Positions 8,312 through 16,841 of a DNA stretch of 18,575 bases are shown here, one piece after another. Location of the stretch: NCBI GenBank assembly GCA_023136985.1, contig JAGLQD010000066.1, forward strand, positions 1 through 18,575. Direction: 5' to 3'. Under the pieces are notes generated by a model. It was not told the origin of the DNA, made no database searches, and saw nothing but the letters and a program-made list of their open reading frames with translations. Both the position numbers and the translations under genes were made by a program. Origin of the DNA: Candidatus Sabulitectum sp. (GTDB lineage Bacteria; Fermentibacterota; Fermentibacteria; Fermentibacterales; JCC-6). Numbering within the stretch: position 1 is the first letter of the stretch; every line of letters starts with the position of its first letter.

Positions 8312-10154
8312 TAGCTTCGAGGAACGATGCGAGGATGCAGCAGAACGGTTCCTGCAAACAGTAGTTATTATTGATAACGAAGCAACATACAACCACGTTG
8401 CCCAGCTAAGTGAAGCAGTTGAAGTAACAAGTCAACCCGTCCATCTTCCAACTAACAGCATTTCAGTTGGAACGGTTGAAAACTCCCAAGTAGAATCAAG
8501 TGAAATTGCGTCGCCAAATGCTGAGGGAAATATGGGCGGAATACAGCCCGAGACCCCTTATATGGAAAATGCTCAGGACAATTCACACATACTAGATGCT
8601 ACCACAGTAATTGAATCATTCAGTGAAATCGGGATTATTTGCAGTATTCATAAACCAAAACCCGAAGATTCTCGGGTTTCCGATTACACGGGATCAATCA
8701 AATTGGCCAGAGCAGCAGATGTATTGGTTATTGATTGGAAGCTCAACGGGGAAAATTTGCACTTAACACCTGAAATTATTTCAGAGATTCTCATAAAAGA
8801 TTCTGTAAACGGAGGACGAACGCGCTTAATTGTCGTTTACACAGCTGAACCCAACGCATTCGAAATGCTCGCTGATGTCGCCAATTGTGTGAATGAAGCG
8901 TTGGGAAGAGCCCCGATAATCGATAGCAATCGATTAGGGCTATCCCTTCAACAGCTTCGCATCGTTGTTCTTAATAAAAGACGAACCCTGGTAGCTGACG
9001 AAAGTTTACAATTGACCGATTTTTCAGAACTTCCCAAAGTTATAGTAAATGAATTCTCTAAAATAGTAAATGGCTTGGTTCCTTCTGCGGCTTTGCATGC
9101 CATCGCAGCTGTTAGGGAAAGAACGCATCAACTATTATCCTTATTCAATGCGTCTCTAGATGGAGCGTTTTGTATGCATCGGGCACTAATTCCTGAACCT
9201 ACAGATAGTGTATCTTTCATGATGGGACTTATTTCTTCAGAACTTAAAACTCTTGCACTGACTGATTCTCATGCATGCTCTTCTCTAGATGAGAGTTCAA
9301 TAATAGACTGGTTTAACTTCAAGTTTGCCGATGTCGGCCCACTATCATTCAATGACGATACTTATTGCTTGACCAAGGACATTATATTACAATGTATCAA
9401 GGGTAAATATATTTATAATGCCAAAGGAAAAAAGAATAAGGATTATGTAAAAGAACTAGCAACGAACTGGATTTCAAAAAAACCCGAGGATCATGTATTT
9501 AAAGATAAAGATGATAAAGTAATTACTCGAGAAATGGCTTTGAACTTGAAAATAAAGGAAGGTACTTGTCCGATAAAAGGGTTTGAGGCTCCCAGTCCAA
9601 TTAAATTTAGTGAACTTCTTTTCCCACAAAACAAAGCATTATTTGCAAATAAGAAGCTAGCTCATTTGCAATGTACTACCAGGGATACAACGATCCGCAC
9701 TTACTTTAGTGGTGAAGAGACCCCAATTCTAACTTTTGGTACAATTATATTTGGAAAAGGCAACTACTATCTTTGTTTAAATCCTTCATGTGATAGTGTA
9801 CGAATTGATAAGGTCACTCGCTTTCAATTTGTTCAATTATTTGAGGGAAAAGCGGGAGCTACTGATGTTATCATCAAAACGAAAGCATCAACATATGTTT
9901 CCCTTATATTGAAAAGAAAGGAAGAGCCATTCTCACTATTACGAATAGCTTTCAAACCTAAAAACTCTGATCGAATAAAGGCACATAAATATGGAGAGTG
10001 GCGATTCACAGATACAAGCAGACGGAGCTATCAATGGTTAGGTGAACTGCGCAATGGCAAGGCAATAGCATTCCAACACCGAATATCGACAAGCGCCTCT
10101 CGTATTGGTATAGATGAATTTGAATGGTTAAGAAGACAATCAAATAAAACATAA
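8304..10154 (+). CDS. Receiver-like response regulator with a large unknown C-terminal part
   Basis: The protein has 616 residues. The start at ATG 8304 is preferred over ATG 8292 because GAGG (8294-8297) lies six bases before it; it overlaps the kinase gene by 11 bases. The N-terminal ~230 residues fit a phospho-receiver: TVVIIDNEA (Asp24, with Asn25 in place of the second acid), DVLVIDWKL (phosphoacceptor Asp144), IVVYTAE (Thr180) and VVLNKRR (Lys225), i.e. the canonical D-D-T-K set. An acidic Ser/Glu-rich stretch of about 70 residues (~30-95) is inserted after the first strand. A Pfam family for such variant receivers exists (I recall 'Response_reg_2'). Residues ~235-616 show no motif I recognise: alpha-helical at first, then a basic beta-rich part. 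This is the likely output module. The gene ends two bases from the end of the opposing operon. Confidence 0.7.
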   Translation: MPTSFEERCEDAAERFLQTVVIIDNEATYNHVAQLSEAVEVTSQPVHLPTNSISVGTVENSQVESSEIASPNAEGNMGGIQPETPYMENAQDNSHILDATTVIESFSEIGIICSIHKPKPEDSRVSDYTGSIKLARAADVLVIDWKLNGENLHLTPEIISEILIKDSVNGGRTRLIVVYTAEPNAFEMLADVANCVNEALGRAPIIDSNRLGLSLQQLRIVVLNKRRTLVADESLQLTDFSELPKVIVNEFSKIVNGLVPSAALHAIAAVRERTHQLLSLFNASLDGAFCMHRALIPEPTDSVSFMMGLISSELKTLALTDSHACSSLDESSIIDWFNFKFADVGPLSFNDDTYCLTKDIILQCIKGKYIYNAKGKKNKDYVKELATNWISKKPEDHVFKDKDDKVITREMALNLKIKEGTCPIKGFEAPSPIKFSELLFPQNKALFANKKLAHLQCTTRDTTIRTYFSGEETPILTFGTIIFGKGNYYLCLNPSCDSVRIDKVTRFQFVQLFEGKAGATDVIIKTKASTYVSLILKRKEEPFSLLRIAFKPKNSDRIKAHKYGEWRFTDTSRRSYQWLGELRNGKAIAFQHRISTSASRIGIDEFEWLRRQSNKT

Positions 10155-10156
10155 AA

Positions 10157-10906
10157 TTATTTCATTAATTCTATCAAATCATCATCCAATCCATGCCTTA
10201 ACCGTTCTAGTCTTGGGGATAGTGAAGTTAGCTGTATAGGTGATATGTGGGTTAACTGAAATGGGAATAAACTTGGAGCATTGATAAGTTCAGGGAATGG
10301 AGCTGAACCCTTAAAACGAGCATGTAATGATGTTTCCAGAAGCCAGGCAACGACATCAGGATTCTGAATGGTTATTGCATTTTTTTGAGAATAGATTCCC
10401 TTTCCCTTTGTTAGTGTCAGTAATCCCCAGTCAGTGAAAGATCTTAAAGCTCTTTGTGTTGATCTTGTAACTGTTTGGCGATCACCATACTGCTCCTTCA
10501 TCCGCCTCTCTATCTGAGCATTAGTTACCGATTCTTGCAACTGCAAAAGACGTCCCGTATGTGCTGCTACAGAAAACCAGAACGGATACACTGCCATTAT
10601 CATACCCCAATGAACAGCAAGGCTTTCTGCCTTGGATACTTTTTGTAAAAGGCGTAAGCCGTCCACTTGCAAGTCTTTAAGATGATCAGGGACATTTAGC
10701 CAAACCTTCATTAAGACCGTTATGGTTTTTTCACGAGAAGCCCGAACACCTTTTCTGCCACCTGCTAAACGATCCTTAAGAAGATCTTGAAGCGAATCCT
10801 CAATTGTTTCTTTGTCGTTACCTGCCATGACTAGAAAGGCAGTTCTTTCTAGCCAACTAAGCTGAATAATTCTATCAATACCAACTTGTAATTTTCTGTC
10901 TTGCAT
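10157..10906 (-). CDS. brxA: BrxA-like protein, last gene of the BREX-type operon
   Basis: This 249-residue protein is mostly alpha-helical up to residue ~190, with a helix-turn-helix-like stretch (QTVTRSTQRALRSFTDWGLL, ~144-163) followed by a KGKGIYSQ wing. BrxA (DUF1819) proteins of BREX loci are small helical NusB-like, DNA-binding proteins of similar length, and in BREX type 3 brxA is the final gene after brxHII and pglZ, exactly the position here. The call rests mainly on that gene order plus the helical/winged pattern; the sequence itself is divergent. Its ATG shares one base with the pglZ stop (TAATG), indicating translational coupling. It has no space for its own terminator because the opposing gene ends two bases away. 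Confidence 0.55.
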   Translation of the reverse strand: MQDRKLQVGIDRIIQLSWLERTAFLVMAGNDKETIEDSLQDLLKDRLAGGRKGVRASREKTITVLMKVWLNVPDHLKDLQVDGLRLLQKVSKAESLAVHWGMIMAVYPFWFSVAAHTGRLLQLQESVTNAQIERRMKEQYGDRQTVTRSTQRALRSFTDWGLLTLTKGKGIYSQKNAITIQNPDVVAWLLETSLHARFKGSAPFPELINAPSLFPFQLTHISPIQLTSLSPRLERLRHGLDDDLIELMK

Positions 10907-12912
10907 TAACTCTTCTTTTCTATTTGTACAAAGGGCACTATTAACTCCTCAATTGAAGCTCCACCATGGCTCACAATCAACTCTCCCTCTCTTACAAAAG
11001 CCTTGCGGTTTGGTGCAAGCAGGGGAAGGAAATCTTCCGGTAAGCCAATCTGAGCCCACTCAATGGAATCGGGATATTGATTATGAAATTTGGTTCGAGC
11101 AAGTTGATCTGAATACACACGAGCACGCTCTCCACGGATATCAGCAAGAGCACCCTCTGAAAGACGACCACAGCCTTTTGCTTCAACATTACCATGATCA
11201 GAAGAAAGGAACACAGAAAAACCATGCTCAAATAGCAAATCAATCAAGTTCGGTAAAAATGCTTCCCCTGCCCACTGACTTACCTGATTATGCATTCCAG
11301 CAGCACCAAGCATCATTCCATGCATAATATCATCTACTGTATTCACAACTAATCCAACAACTCTTGTTTTGGGATGAGTTACCAAGTCAATTACTTTTTC
11401 AAGAGAACCTTGGCCTAATCCTTTTGTGTACTTCACTTCTTGCTTAGTTAACCCTTGATCATTCCAGAATTGTTTCCATAAAGCAGGTTCTTTGCTAGTA
11501 TTCAAGATACTATCTGGAAAGAATACCGGAGGTTTGCCAGAAAATGCTGCTTGACGAGAAACTGAAGTTAATGTGGGCACCCAAGCAAACACTGCACTCT
11601 CTCTAAAACCATAACCCGGGCATTTCCTAGTAAGCTGCTTGCGTACTGCAAGCCATTGATTCAAAGAAAGTCCATCAACCAAAACAAATGCTACTTTTGC
11701 TTTTTTGTCTTCACCAATATGTCTTGATAAGAACTTGGGTATGTGATGAAGCATTACTGGTGGTACTGGTGGCAAACTACCTAATCCAGCATACCGCTTA
11801 TTCAGCCAACCCAAGAACGTTTGATCAATTTTAGATTGGAGCTGCTTAATTCTTGACATAATCAATTCAGATAAAGAAATACCTGGCTCAAGAGATAAAG
11901 CAGTGAGTTCAGCCCATACTTTGGCGAATCGGAACCATCCGTCATGTCGAGATTTTTCGTCAGGGATAGTAATTTCAAGAGAACTCAACAACTTCTCTAT
12001 ACGACGAGAAGAATCCTCTTGATCACTAGACTTTACTCCAATTGCTATCCAACTATCTGGTAAAGATTCAATTTGGGAGTGTGTAACCGGATGGAGAAAG
12101 CCTTCTATAAACAAGTTGTCAATGTATACTTTTACATCATCATGATCAAAAGGCAAATAGGAAGGTCCAGGAAACTCAAAATCATAAGATTCTTCATCTG
12201 CTAAACCACTACCACTTTGCTGTTTTACCCAATTCTCAAGAAAAACTGGCCATCTTTCTTGGAGAAATGTGAAAAAAGCAATGCTATCTGGTACAATTAG
12301 CTTCAGAGGCCAATCAGAAAAAATCTCTTGTTTCTGAAGCAGTTGAATTAATCGCTTGTCCAACAATGCAGGAATACGATTACCTTTATAATGACGTCTG
12401 AGTAGCATTCGAAGAAGATCTGATGAAGTACTAATCAGCTCTGGAGCGATTTGAAACACATGCCTCAACAGAAATTCGATAGTACCATTTCTTCCCAAAG
12501 TTTTTGGGGCATATTCTTGTTGAGCTTTGTAAACCGCATCAAGGTTTTCAATTTCTAAAGATGCAATCACTGGATAGTTTAGGTTGGGAAACAATTCTAC
12601 AAGCCCAAAAGACAAATGACGACTTGAGGCAAATATATCGAATGGCAATTGCTGAAAATCACTAAATCTAGAATGCACAACCACAACCAACTCTGATTCT
12701 TCTCCCTTATCCCACTGTGACCGGAATACTGACTCATAGATGTATCTGAAAGCAATATGATCCTCAAGAAGGCAAAGCTCAAAACCCCTATCTCGTATTC
12801 CTGCCTGAACACTTTCCTCTTGCAGTAAACCATCAGGATCGGCAACAATTGTAAGCCTTGATACTTTGGGGGTAAATTGCTCTAAAATTAGTTCTTGCCA
12901 GCTATTCACCAT
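10906..12912 (-). CDS. pglZ: BREX phosphatase-superfamily protein PglZ
   Basis: The PglZ domain belongs to the alkaline-phosphatase superfamily and is the hallmark of BREX phage-exclusion systems. Visible signatures are FVLVDGLSLNQW with the metal-ligand-like Asp at ~413, the PTLTSVSRQAAFSGKPP segment, VVNTVDDIMHG, FLSSDHGN (Asp-His pair) and SHGGASIEELIVP near the end. These are in the usual PglZ order in ~668 residues, close to the size I expect for the BREX type 3 form. The N-terminal ~350 residues form an unassigned helical region. The frame can start at TTG 12921, GTG codons or ATG 12912; I use the ATG. The gene overlaps the end of the helicase gene by 11 bases and couples to the BrxA-like gene. 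The protein probably acts with the BREX methyltransferase and ATPase in a complex; its enzymatic substrate is not established. Confidence 0.88.
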   Translation of the reverse strand: MVNSWQELILEQFTPKVSRLTIVADPDGLLQEESVQAGIRDRGFELCLLEDHIAFRYIYESVFRSQWDKGEESELVVVVHSRFSDFQQLPFDIFASSRHLSFGLVELFPNLNYPVIASLEIENLDAVYKAQQEYAPKTLGRNGTIEFLLRHVFQIAPELISTSSDLLRMLLRRHYKGNRIPALLDKRLIQLLQKQEIFSDWPLKLIVPDSIAFFTFLQERWPVFLENWVKQQSGSGLADEESYDFEFPGPSYLPFDHDDVKVYIDNLFIEGFLHPVTHSQIESLPDSWIAIGVKSSDQEDSSRRIEKLLSSLEITIPDEKSRHDGWFRFAKVWAELTALSLEPGISLSELIMSRIKQLQSKIDQTFLGWLNKRYAGLGSLPPVPPVMLHHIPKFLSRHIGEDKKAKVAFVLVDGLSLNQWLAVRKQLTRKCPGYGFRESAVFAWVPTLTSVSRQAAFSGKPPVFFPDSILNTSKEPALWKQFWNDQGLTKQEVKYTKGLGQGSLEKVIDLVTHPKTRVVGLVVNTVDDIMHGMMLGAAGMHNQVSQWAGEAFLPNLIDLLFEHGFSVFLSSDHGNVEAKGCGRLSEGALADIRGERARVYSDQLARTKFHNQYPDSIEWAQIGLPEDFLPLLAPNRKAFVREGELIVSHGGASIEELIVPFVQIEKKS

Positions 12913-15622
12913 CACCACCAATTACTTGAAGAATCAAAATGGGTACCATATTGGGAAAAGCCTGGGTTCGTTTTCTAAACTCCTCTTCCCATTCTACCAT
13001 TTCTTTCTGAAGCAAATTTAATCTATGGTTCTTAACTTGAGGTAAACCTAGTCTTTCAATAACTTTTCTTCTCATAGCAAAGCTAAATTCACTATTTTCT
13101 TTTTCTCTAACAAGACTACTCTGATGTTTATCCAATAGCTCTTTAAAAATTGGATGTCCTTGCTTTTCGGCAATTGTTGCTAATCTAGCCATTGCAAAAC
13201 TAGATTCAGTTTGACTCAAATATTCAATAGCCTCAGGTGAAATAGTCATGAATTGCTCCCAGAGGTGCCTTGCTGTAGGAGCAAATACCTGATCCTCATC
13301 TGAAAGAAACAGTGGCATAATCCTATAACTACTCCAATCGCCACCAGTTAAGGATATACGCCAAAGAGACCATAATCCCGATATTTCTTTACTTATTCCG
13401 GGAACAACCATTTTTGCTACCGGTTGTCCTGGCACAAATCGAGGTAAGTTCATAACAAGATCTCTAATTCTAGAATCTTCAAGTGTCAAATGGAATGATG
13501 ATGAAAGCTTATTTGCATCCTTAATACTGAACACTGCATTATTAATCACATCTTTACCTGACCACTTCAATCTCCAAGCAGAATCAATCTTTTCAGCCTC
13601 ACCACCATGAGATTGCAAGTAACTAACTGTCATCTGTTCAATCCAGTGTGGTAATGGGTGTGCCATTATTCTTTGTGCATCATAGGGTTCAAGATTCTCT
13701 GCAACACCAAGAATAGAAGATGATGATTTACTATCTTTTGCCTCCTCATGAATATTTGCAATAGCTTTATCAACCGATGTGTCAATTGATTCAGGATGAA
13801 GAATCGCCTCAACATGCATAATGTCAAACATTCGACCTGCCTGGGCTGAGTCAAGCACATCACCAGTTTTGTCAATACCAAATTCTCTAAAAATTACATC
13901 AAGCTTTTCTTCTAACACTTCACGTACTCTATGTTCAACAGAATCTTCAAATACGAAATTGATTGCCCGCACTACTTTAGATTGACCAATGCGGTCCACT
14001 CTGCCAATTCGTTGTTCAAGTCGCATAGGATTCCACGGAATGTCATAGTTAATGACAACATGGCAGAACTGCAGATTTATACCTTCACCACCAGCATCAG
14101 TGGATATTAATATCCGTGCATTCTCTGCAAATTCCTCTTGTACCCGTTTGCGCTCATCTAAACTTAAGGAACCATTCAAACACACAACTGAGAAACCTAG
14201 ATCAGTAAGATACTTCTCTAACATCTGTTGCGTAGGTACAAACTCAGTAAATACTAAAATCTTTACAGTAGAATCACATTCTTCAGCCTGCAGTTTGTAT
14301 ATCCATTCAAGCAACGCTTCTGCTTTTGCATCAACGCCTGCATTCTCACATCGTCTCGCTGCTTCAAGTAATAACTTAACTTCATCTCTCTCATTCTTAA
14401 GAGCTTTCAGGTGAGTAGTAAGAAGAGAATCAACTTGCGCCTGACCATCCAAATCAGCCCAGTCAAGCAAAGACTCCATGGGAAACAGAGATAACTGCCC
14501 TTCTGGTTCTTCGAGCACATCCAAACGACGCTCCAAAGATACTCTAATGGCTTTAACACTTGATACCACAAGACGCTGCATCAATATCATCAAGAAGCCA
14601 ATGTAGCTTCTTTTTTCTAATACTGCTTGGTTATATCCTTCTCTTACATACTCTGTCACTGCATCATACAGCAATTTCTGATCTCTGTGTTTTTCTCCCC
14701 ATGAAATTGGGGCAAGCTCCGTCCTTCTAGGTTTGAAAAGAGGCTTGCCTTCAGCAGTAATAGCCCGACGCTTTTCTGTACGGATTACATAAGGCATCAC
14801 ACGCTCGCGAGTAACACTTTCTTCGTCTGGAAATGCATCCTTATCCACAAGAGATAATAAACGATGGAATGCATCAGTTTTGCCCTGATGTGGAGTAGCA
14901 GACAACAGAAGAATGTAAGGAGCAGCTTCAGCCAAACCTTGACCCAACTTAAATCTGGCAACCTGATCTGTACTACCTCCAAGCCGGTGGGCCTCATCAA
15001 CAATTATCAAATCCCACCCAGCAGTGATTAAATCTTCATATCGCTCCTGGTTAAATGCAGCGACCCGTGCAGCGGACCACCCCCTACGACTCTCCATTGG
15101 TTTAACCGAATCCATTGGGCAAACCACCTGTGCATGGCTCTGCCAGATATTATCATCTTTAGCAATACGCCGGTAAGCTGAAAAATCCCCAGGAATAAGT
15201 AGTCTAAAGTCTTCATTGAAGTGAGTACTCATCTCAGCTACCCACTGGGTCAACAAACTTTTAGGTGCAACAACTAGTGTTCGTTTAACCAATCCCCGTA
15301 ACTTAAGCTCTCGTAAAATAAGCCCAGCTTCAATTGTCTTACCCAGCCCAACTTCATCTGCAAGCAAAACATCTTGCGTTAAAGCGTCTGCTATTTTACC
15401 TGCTGAAGCTACATAATTCAGATACGAAGAAGAAATAGAAGATGCTTCATCTAAAGGTTGCAAACTATCCGCAGAAACAGTTACAACCGAGTTGCTATTA
15501 GGCAACCAAACACGGCAGGTGGTTTTACCCCAAAGAGTGTTGGATTCGATGATTTGGCAGAGTTGGTTGTGGTTGGAAGAAAGAAACCATCGAGTAGAAA
15601 CAGCAAACTCCGTGTGCTTCAA
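12902..15622 (-). CDS. brxHII: SNF2/HepA-type DEAH helicase, BrxHII-like
   Basis: This is a superfamily 2 ATPase of about 906 residues. Motif I ADEVGLGKT lies near residues 88-96, motif II DEAH at 209-212, motif III LLLSATPHQG follows, and the second RecA domain carries ILISTDAGGEGINLQ and QRIGRVDRIGQ. 'VDRIGQ' is typical of RapA/HepA-like SNF2 proteins that move along duplex DNA. BREX type 3 uses this class (BrxHII) directly before pglZ, as here. The C-terminal ~300 residues are helical and unassigned. Start choice: TTG at 15622 has AGGGG seven bases upstream and overlaps the ligase stop as TTGA, mirroring the ATGA overlaps elsewhere in this operon. TTG at 15628 is possible but has the ribosome site almost on top of it. 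DISARM DrmD is a related SNF2 protein, but the PglZ context favours BREX. Confidence 0.85.
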   Translation of the reverse strand: MKHTEFAVSTRWFLSSNHNQLCQIIESNTLWGKTTCRVWLPNSNSVVTVSADSLQPLDEASSISSSYLNYVASAGKIADALTQDVLLADEVGLGKTIEAGLILRELKLRGLVKRTLVVAPKSLLTQWVAEMSTHFNEDFRLLIPGDFSAYRRIAKDDNIWQSHAQVVCPMDSVKPMESRRGWSAARVAAFNQERYEDLITAGWDLIIVDEAHRLGGSTDQVARFKLGQGLAEAAPYILLLSATPHQGKTDAFHRLLSLVDKDAFPDEESVTRERVMPYVIRTEKRRAITAEGKPLFKPRRTELAPISWGEKHRDQKLLYDAVTEYVREGYNQAVLEKRSYIGFLMILMQRLVVSSVKAIRVSLERRLDVLEEPEGQLSLFPMESLLDWADLDGQAQVDSLLTTHLKALKNERDEVKLLLEAARRCENAGVDAKAEALLEWIYKLQAEECDSTVKILVFTEFVPTQQMLEKYLTDLGFSVVCLNGSLSLDERKRVQEEFAENARILISTDAGGEGINLQFCHVVINYDIPWNPMRLEQRIGRVDRIGQSKVVRAINFVFEDSVEHRVREVLEEKLDVIFREFGIDKTGDVLDSAQAGRMFDIMHVEAILHPESIDTSVDKAIANIHEEAKDSKSSSSILGVAENLEPYDAQRIMAHPLPHWIEQMTVSYLQSHGGEAEKIDSAWRLKWSGKDVINNAVFSIKDANKLSSSFHLTLEDSRIRDLVMNLPRFVPGQPVAKMVVPGISKEISGLWSLWRISLTGGDWSSYRIMPLFLSDEDQVFAPTARHLWEQFMTISPEAIEYLSQTESSFAMARLATIAEKQGHPIFKELLDKHQSSLVREKENSEFSFAMRRKVIERLGLPQVKNHRLNLLQKEMVEWEEEFRKRTQAFPNMVPILILQVIGGDGE

Positions 15623-16305
15623 GCCCAAACCCCTGACTTCAATTGATTAGCTCTTATCCCTCTACAAGACCAGTGCGATCCAATAGACTGCAAAAATGAA
15701 GCATTCACTAATTTGGCTCGCTTGCCAAGGAAATCACCTTCATCATACCGCAAGTAAATCCCCTCTGAAGGACAATCACCGAAATGTGAAATCCCAATCA
15801 ACTCTTTGCACTCATCCAATGAAAATATTCCCTTTTGGATCATCGGAACCATATTAATACAAGAGTTTTTCAGAAAATCATTTCTTCTTTTTACCGATAA
15901 AAATTTATTACATCTTTTATCATAAACATCAAAACCTAAAAACCAGTCAGGTAAGTTTGTATAGTTAATTGAATGCTGTGCATAGCACCATTCTCCGAAA
16001 AGAATGTATTCATCTGACAAAAGATCGTAAAGCAAATCAGTCTTTAGCATAAGCCAATCAGAAAGCTTTTTCCATTGTCCAATATATGGTAAAACAAGCA
16101 ACTTACCTCTATTTTGTAATTTGATACCACCAAATGAATCGAAAGAAATCCCCAGATTAGCACCATCTATCTTCTCTTCTACTGTAATATGATGCTTTAG
16201 AAAAAGTTCACACTCATGCTCTGACATCACTTTATCATCACGAAAAGAATTATTTCCTAAAACTGCTAGATGAGGCGTTCTTGGATACTTGAAAAAATCA
16301 TTCAT
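15619..16305 (-). CDS. Rnl2-family RNA ligase
   Basis: The protein has 228 residues. It joins RNA ends through an enzyme-AMP intermediate if active. Nucleotidyltransferase motifs appear in order: motif I EEKIDGAN with Lys45 as the AMP-accepting residue, motif III FGEW (103-106) and the WFLGFDVYD strand (121-129), motif IV SEGIYLRY (180-187) and motif V KRAKLV (195-200). The F-D-V-Y-D strand and short length resemble Rnl2-like RNA ligases more than NAD- or ATP-dependent DNA ligases, which carry an OB-fold domain absent here. All catalytic motifs are intact. Its ATG shares one base with the stop of the PIN-like gene, and it ends inside the helicase start. Placed after a PIN-type nuclease it may repair cleaved RNA; that role is inferred. 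An RNA ligase is not a standard BREX component. Confidence 0.85.
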   Translation of the reverse strand: MNDFFKYPRTPHLAVLGNNSFRDDKVMSEHECELFLKHHITVEEKIDGANLGISFDSFGGIKLQNRGKLLVLPYIGQWKKLSDWLMLKTDLLYDLLSDEYILFGEWCYAQHSINYTNLPDWFLGFDVYDKRCNKFLSVKRRNDFLKNSCINMVPMIQKGIFSLDECKELIGISHFGDCPSEGIYLRYDEGDFLGKRAKLVNASFLQSIGSHWSCRGIRANQLKSGVWA

Positions 16306-16841
16306 TATTTAGGGAACTTTGCATCATACTTTGTCTCAATGTATTCAGGACAAAGAAATTTTACGTGGATTCCAGCTTCATCCAAAGCATCTTTCCACCC
16401 CCACCATTTACTATCCACTGCCTGGAGAACAATAGGTGCCTTGTCATGGGCATTTGCAACTGCAATGAATTTACGATCACTGTCGTCAAAATCAGACAAT
16501 CCAGGATGGTCGGGAAACTCATTGAAAGAATCACCATCCGGTGTAATGCAAACTCGATCTTCCGCAGGGAAACTCCACCTCTCGTAATGAACCCATAACA
16601 TGAACATATCCCCAATACCTGGCTGACCACTCATTGATAATTTTCCTCGATATTCATCAAAAAACAAATCTCCATAATCAAGAACCAATCCTCCATTTTG
16701 TGTAACTTCTTCTATTGCTTCAACACAAACCTGTACACATTTGCAGAGATATTCTGGGATATTATCAGGATCAATTGCACGATTTGCTGTTTTTGGTACA
16801 TTAGTGTCTATAACCCATTTTTGAGTACTCTCAGACATCAT
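16305..16841 (-). CDS. PIN-like nuclease
   Basis: The protein has 178 residues. VIDTNVP at residues 10-16 gives the first PIN acid (Asp12 with Asn14). DFDDSDRKFIAVANAH (117-132) supplies Asp120/Asp122 at the start of the family's conserved helix, and VLQAVDSKWW with Asp143 matches the final 'D-x-(D/W)' strand. Glu41/44/45 could be the helix-2 acid. PIN domains cut RNA, often as toxins. No classic VapB-like antitoxin is next to it; the neighbours are an ATPase upstream (ATGA overlap) and an RNA ligase downstream (TAATG). That suggests the ATPase may gate the nuclease and the ligase may reverse its cuts. The domain call is by motif pattern; cleavage activity and target are unknown. Confidence 0.65.
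   Translation of the reverse strand: MMSESTQKWVIDTNVPKTANRAIDPDNIPEYLCKCVQVCVEAIEEVTQNGGLVLDYGDLFFDEYRGKLSMSGQPGIGDMFMLWVHYERWSFPAEDRVCITPDGDSFNEFPDHPGLSDFDDSDRKFIAVANAHDKAPIVLQAVDSKWWGWKDALDEAGIHVKFLCPEYIETKYDAKFPK

Noticed and set aside
10953..11327. 124-codon open frame antisense to pglZ
   Set aside because: It has no ribosome site, has a Gln/His-rich shadow-like composition and lies wholly inside pglZ.
3302..15622. DISARM system
   Set aside because: A PLD protein, a C5 methyltransferase and an SNF2 helicase are all DISARM ingredients, but the helicase lies on the opposite strand in the PglZ operon, and no DrmA or DrmB is present.
15619..16305. DNA ligase instead of RNA ligase
   Set aside because: The protein is too short for an OB-fold domain, and the motif III/IIIa strand GFDVYD with SEGIYLRY fits Rnl2-like RNA ligases better; not fully excluded.
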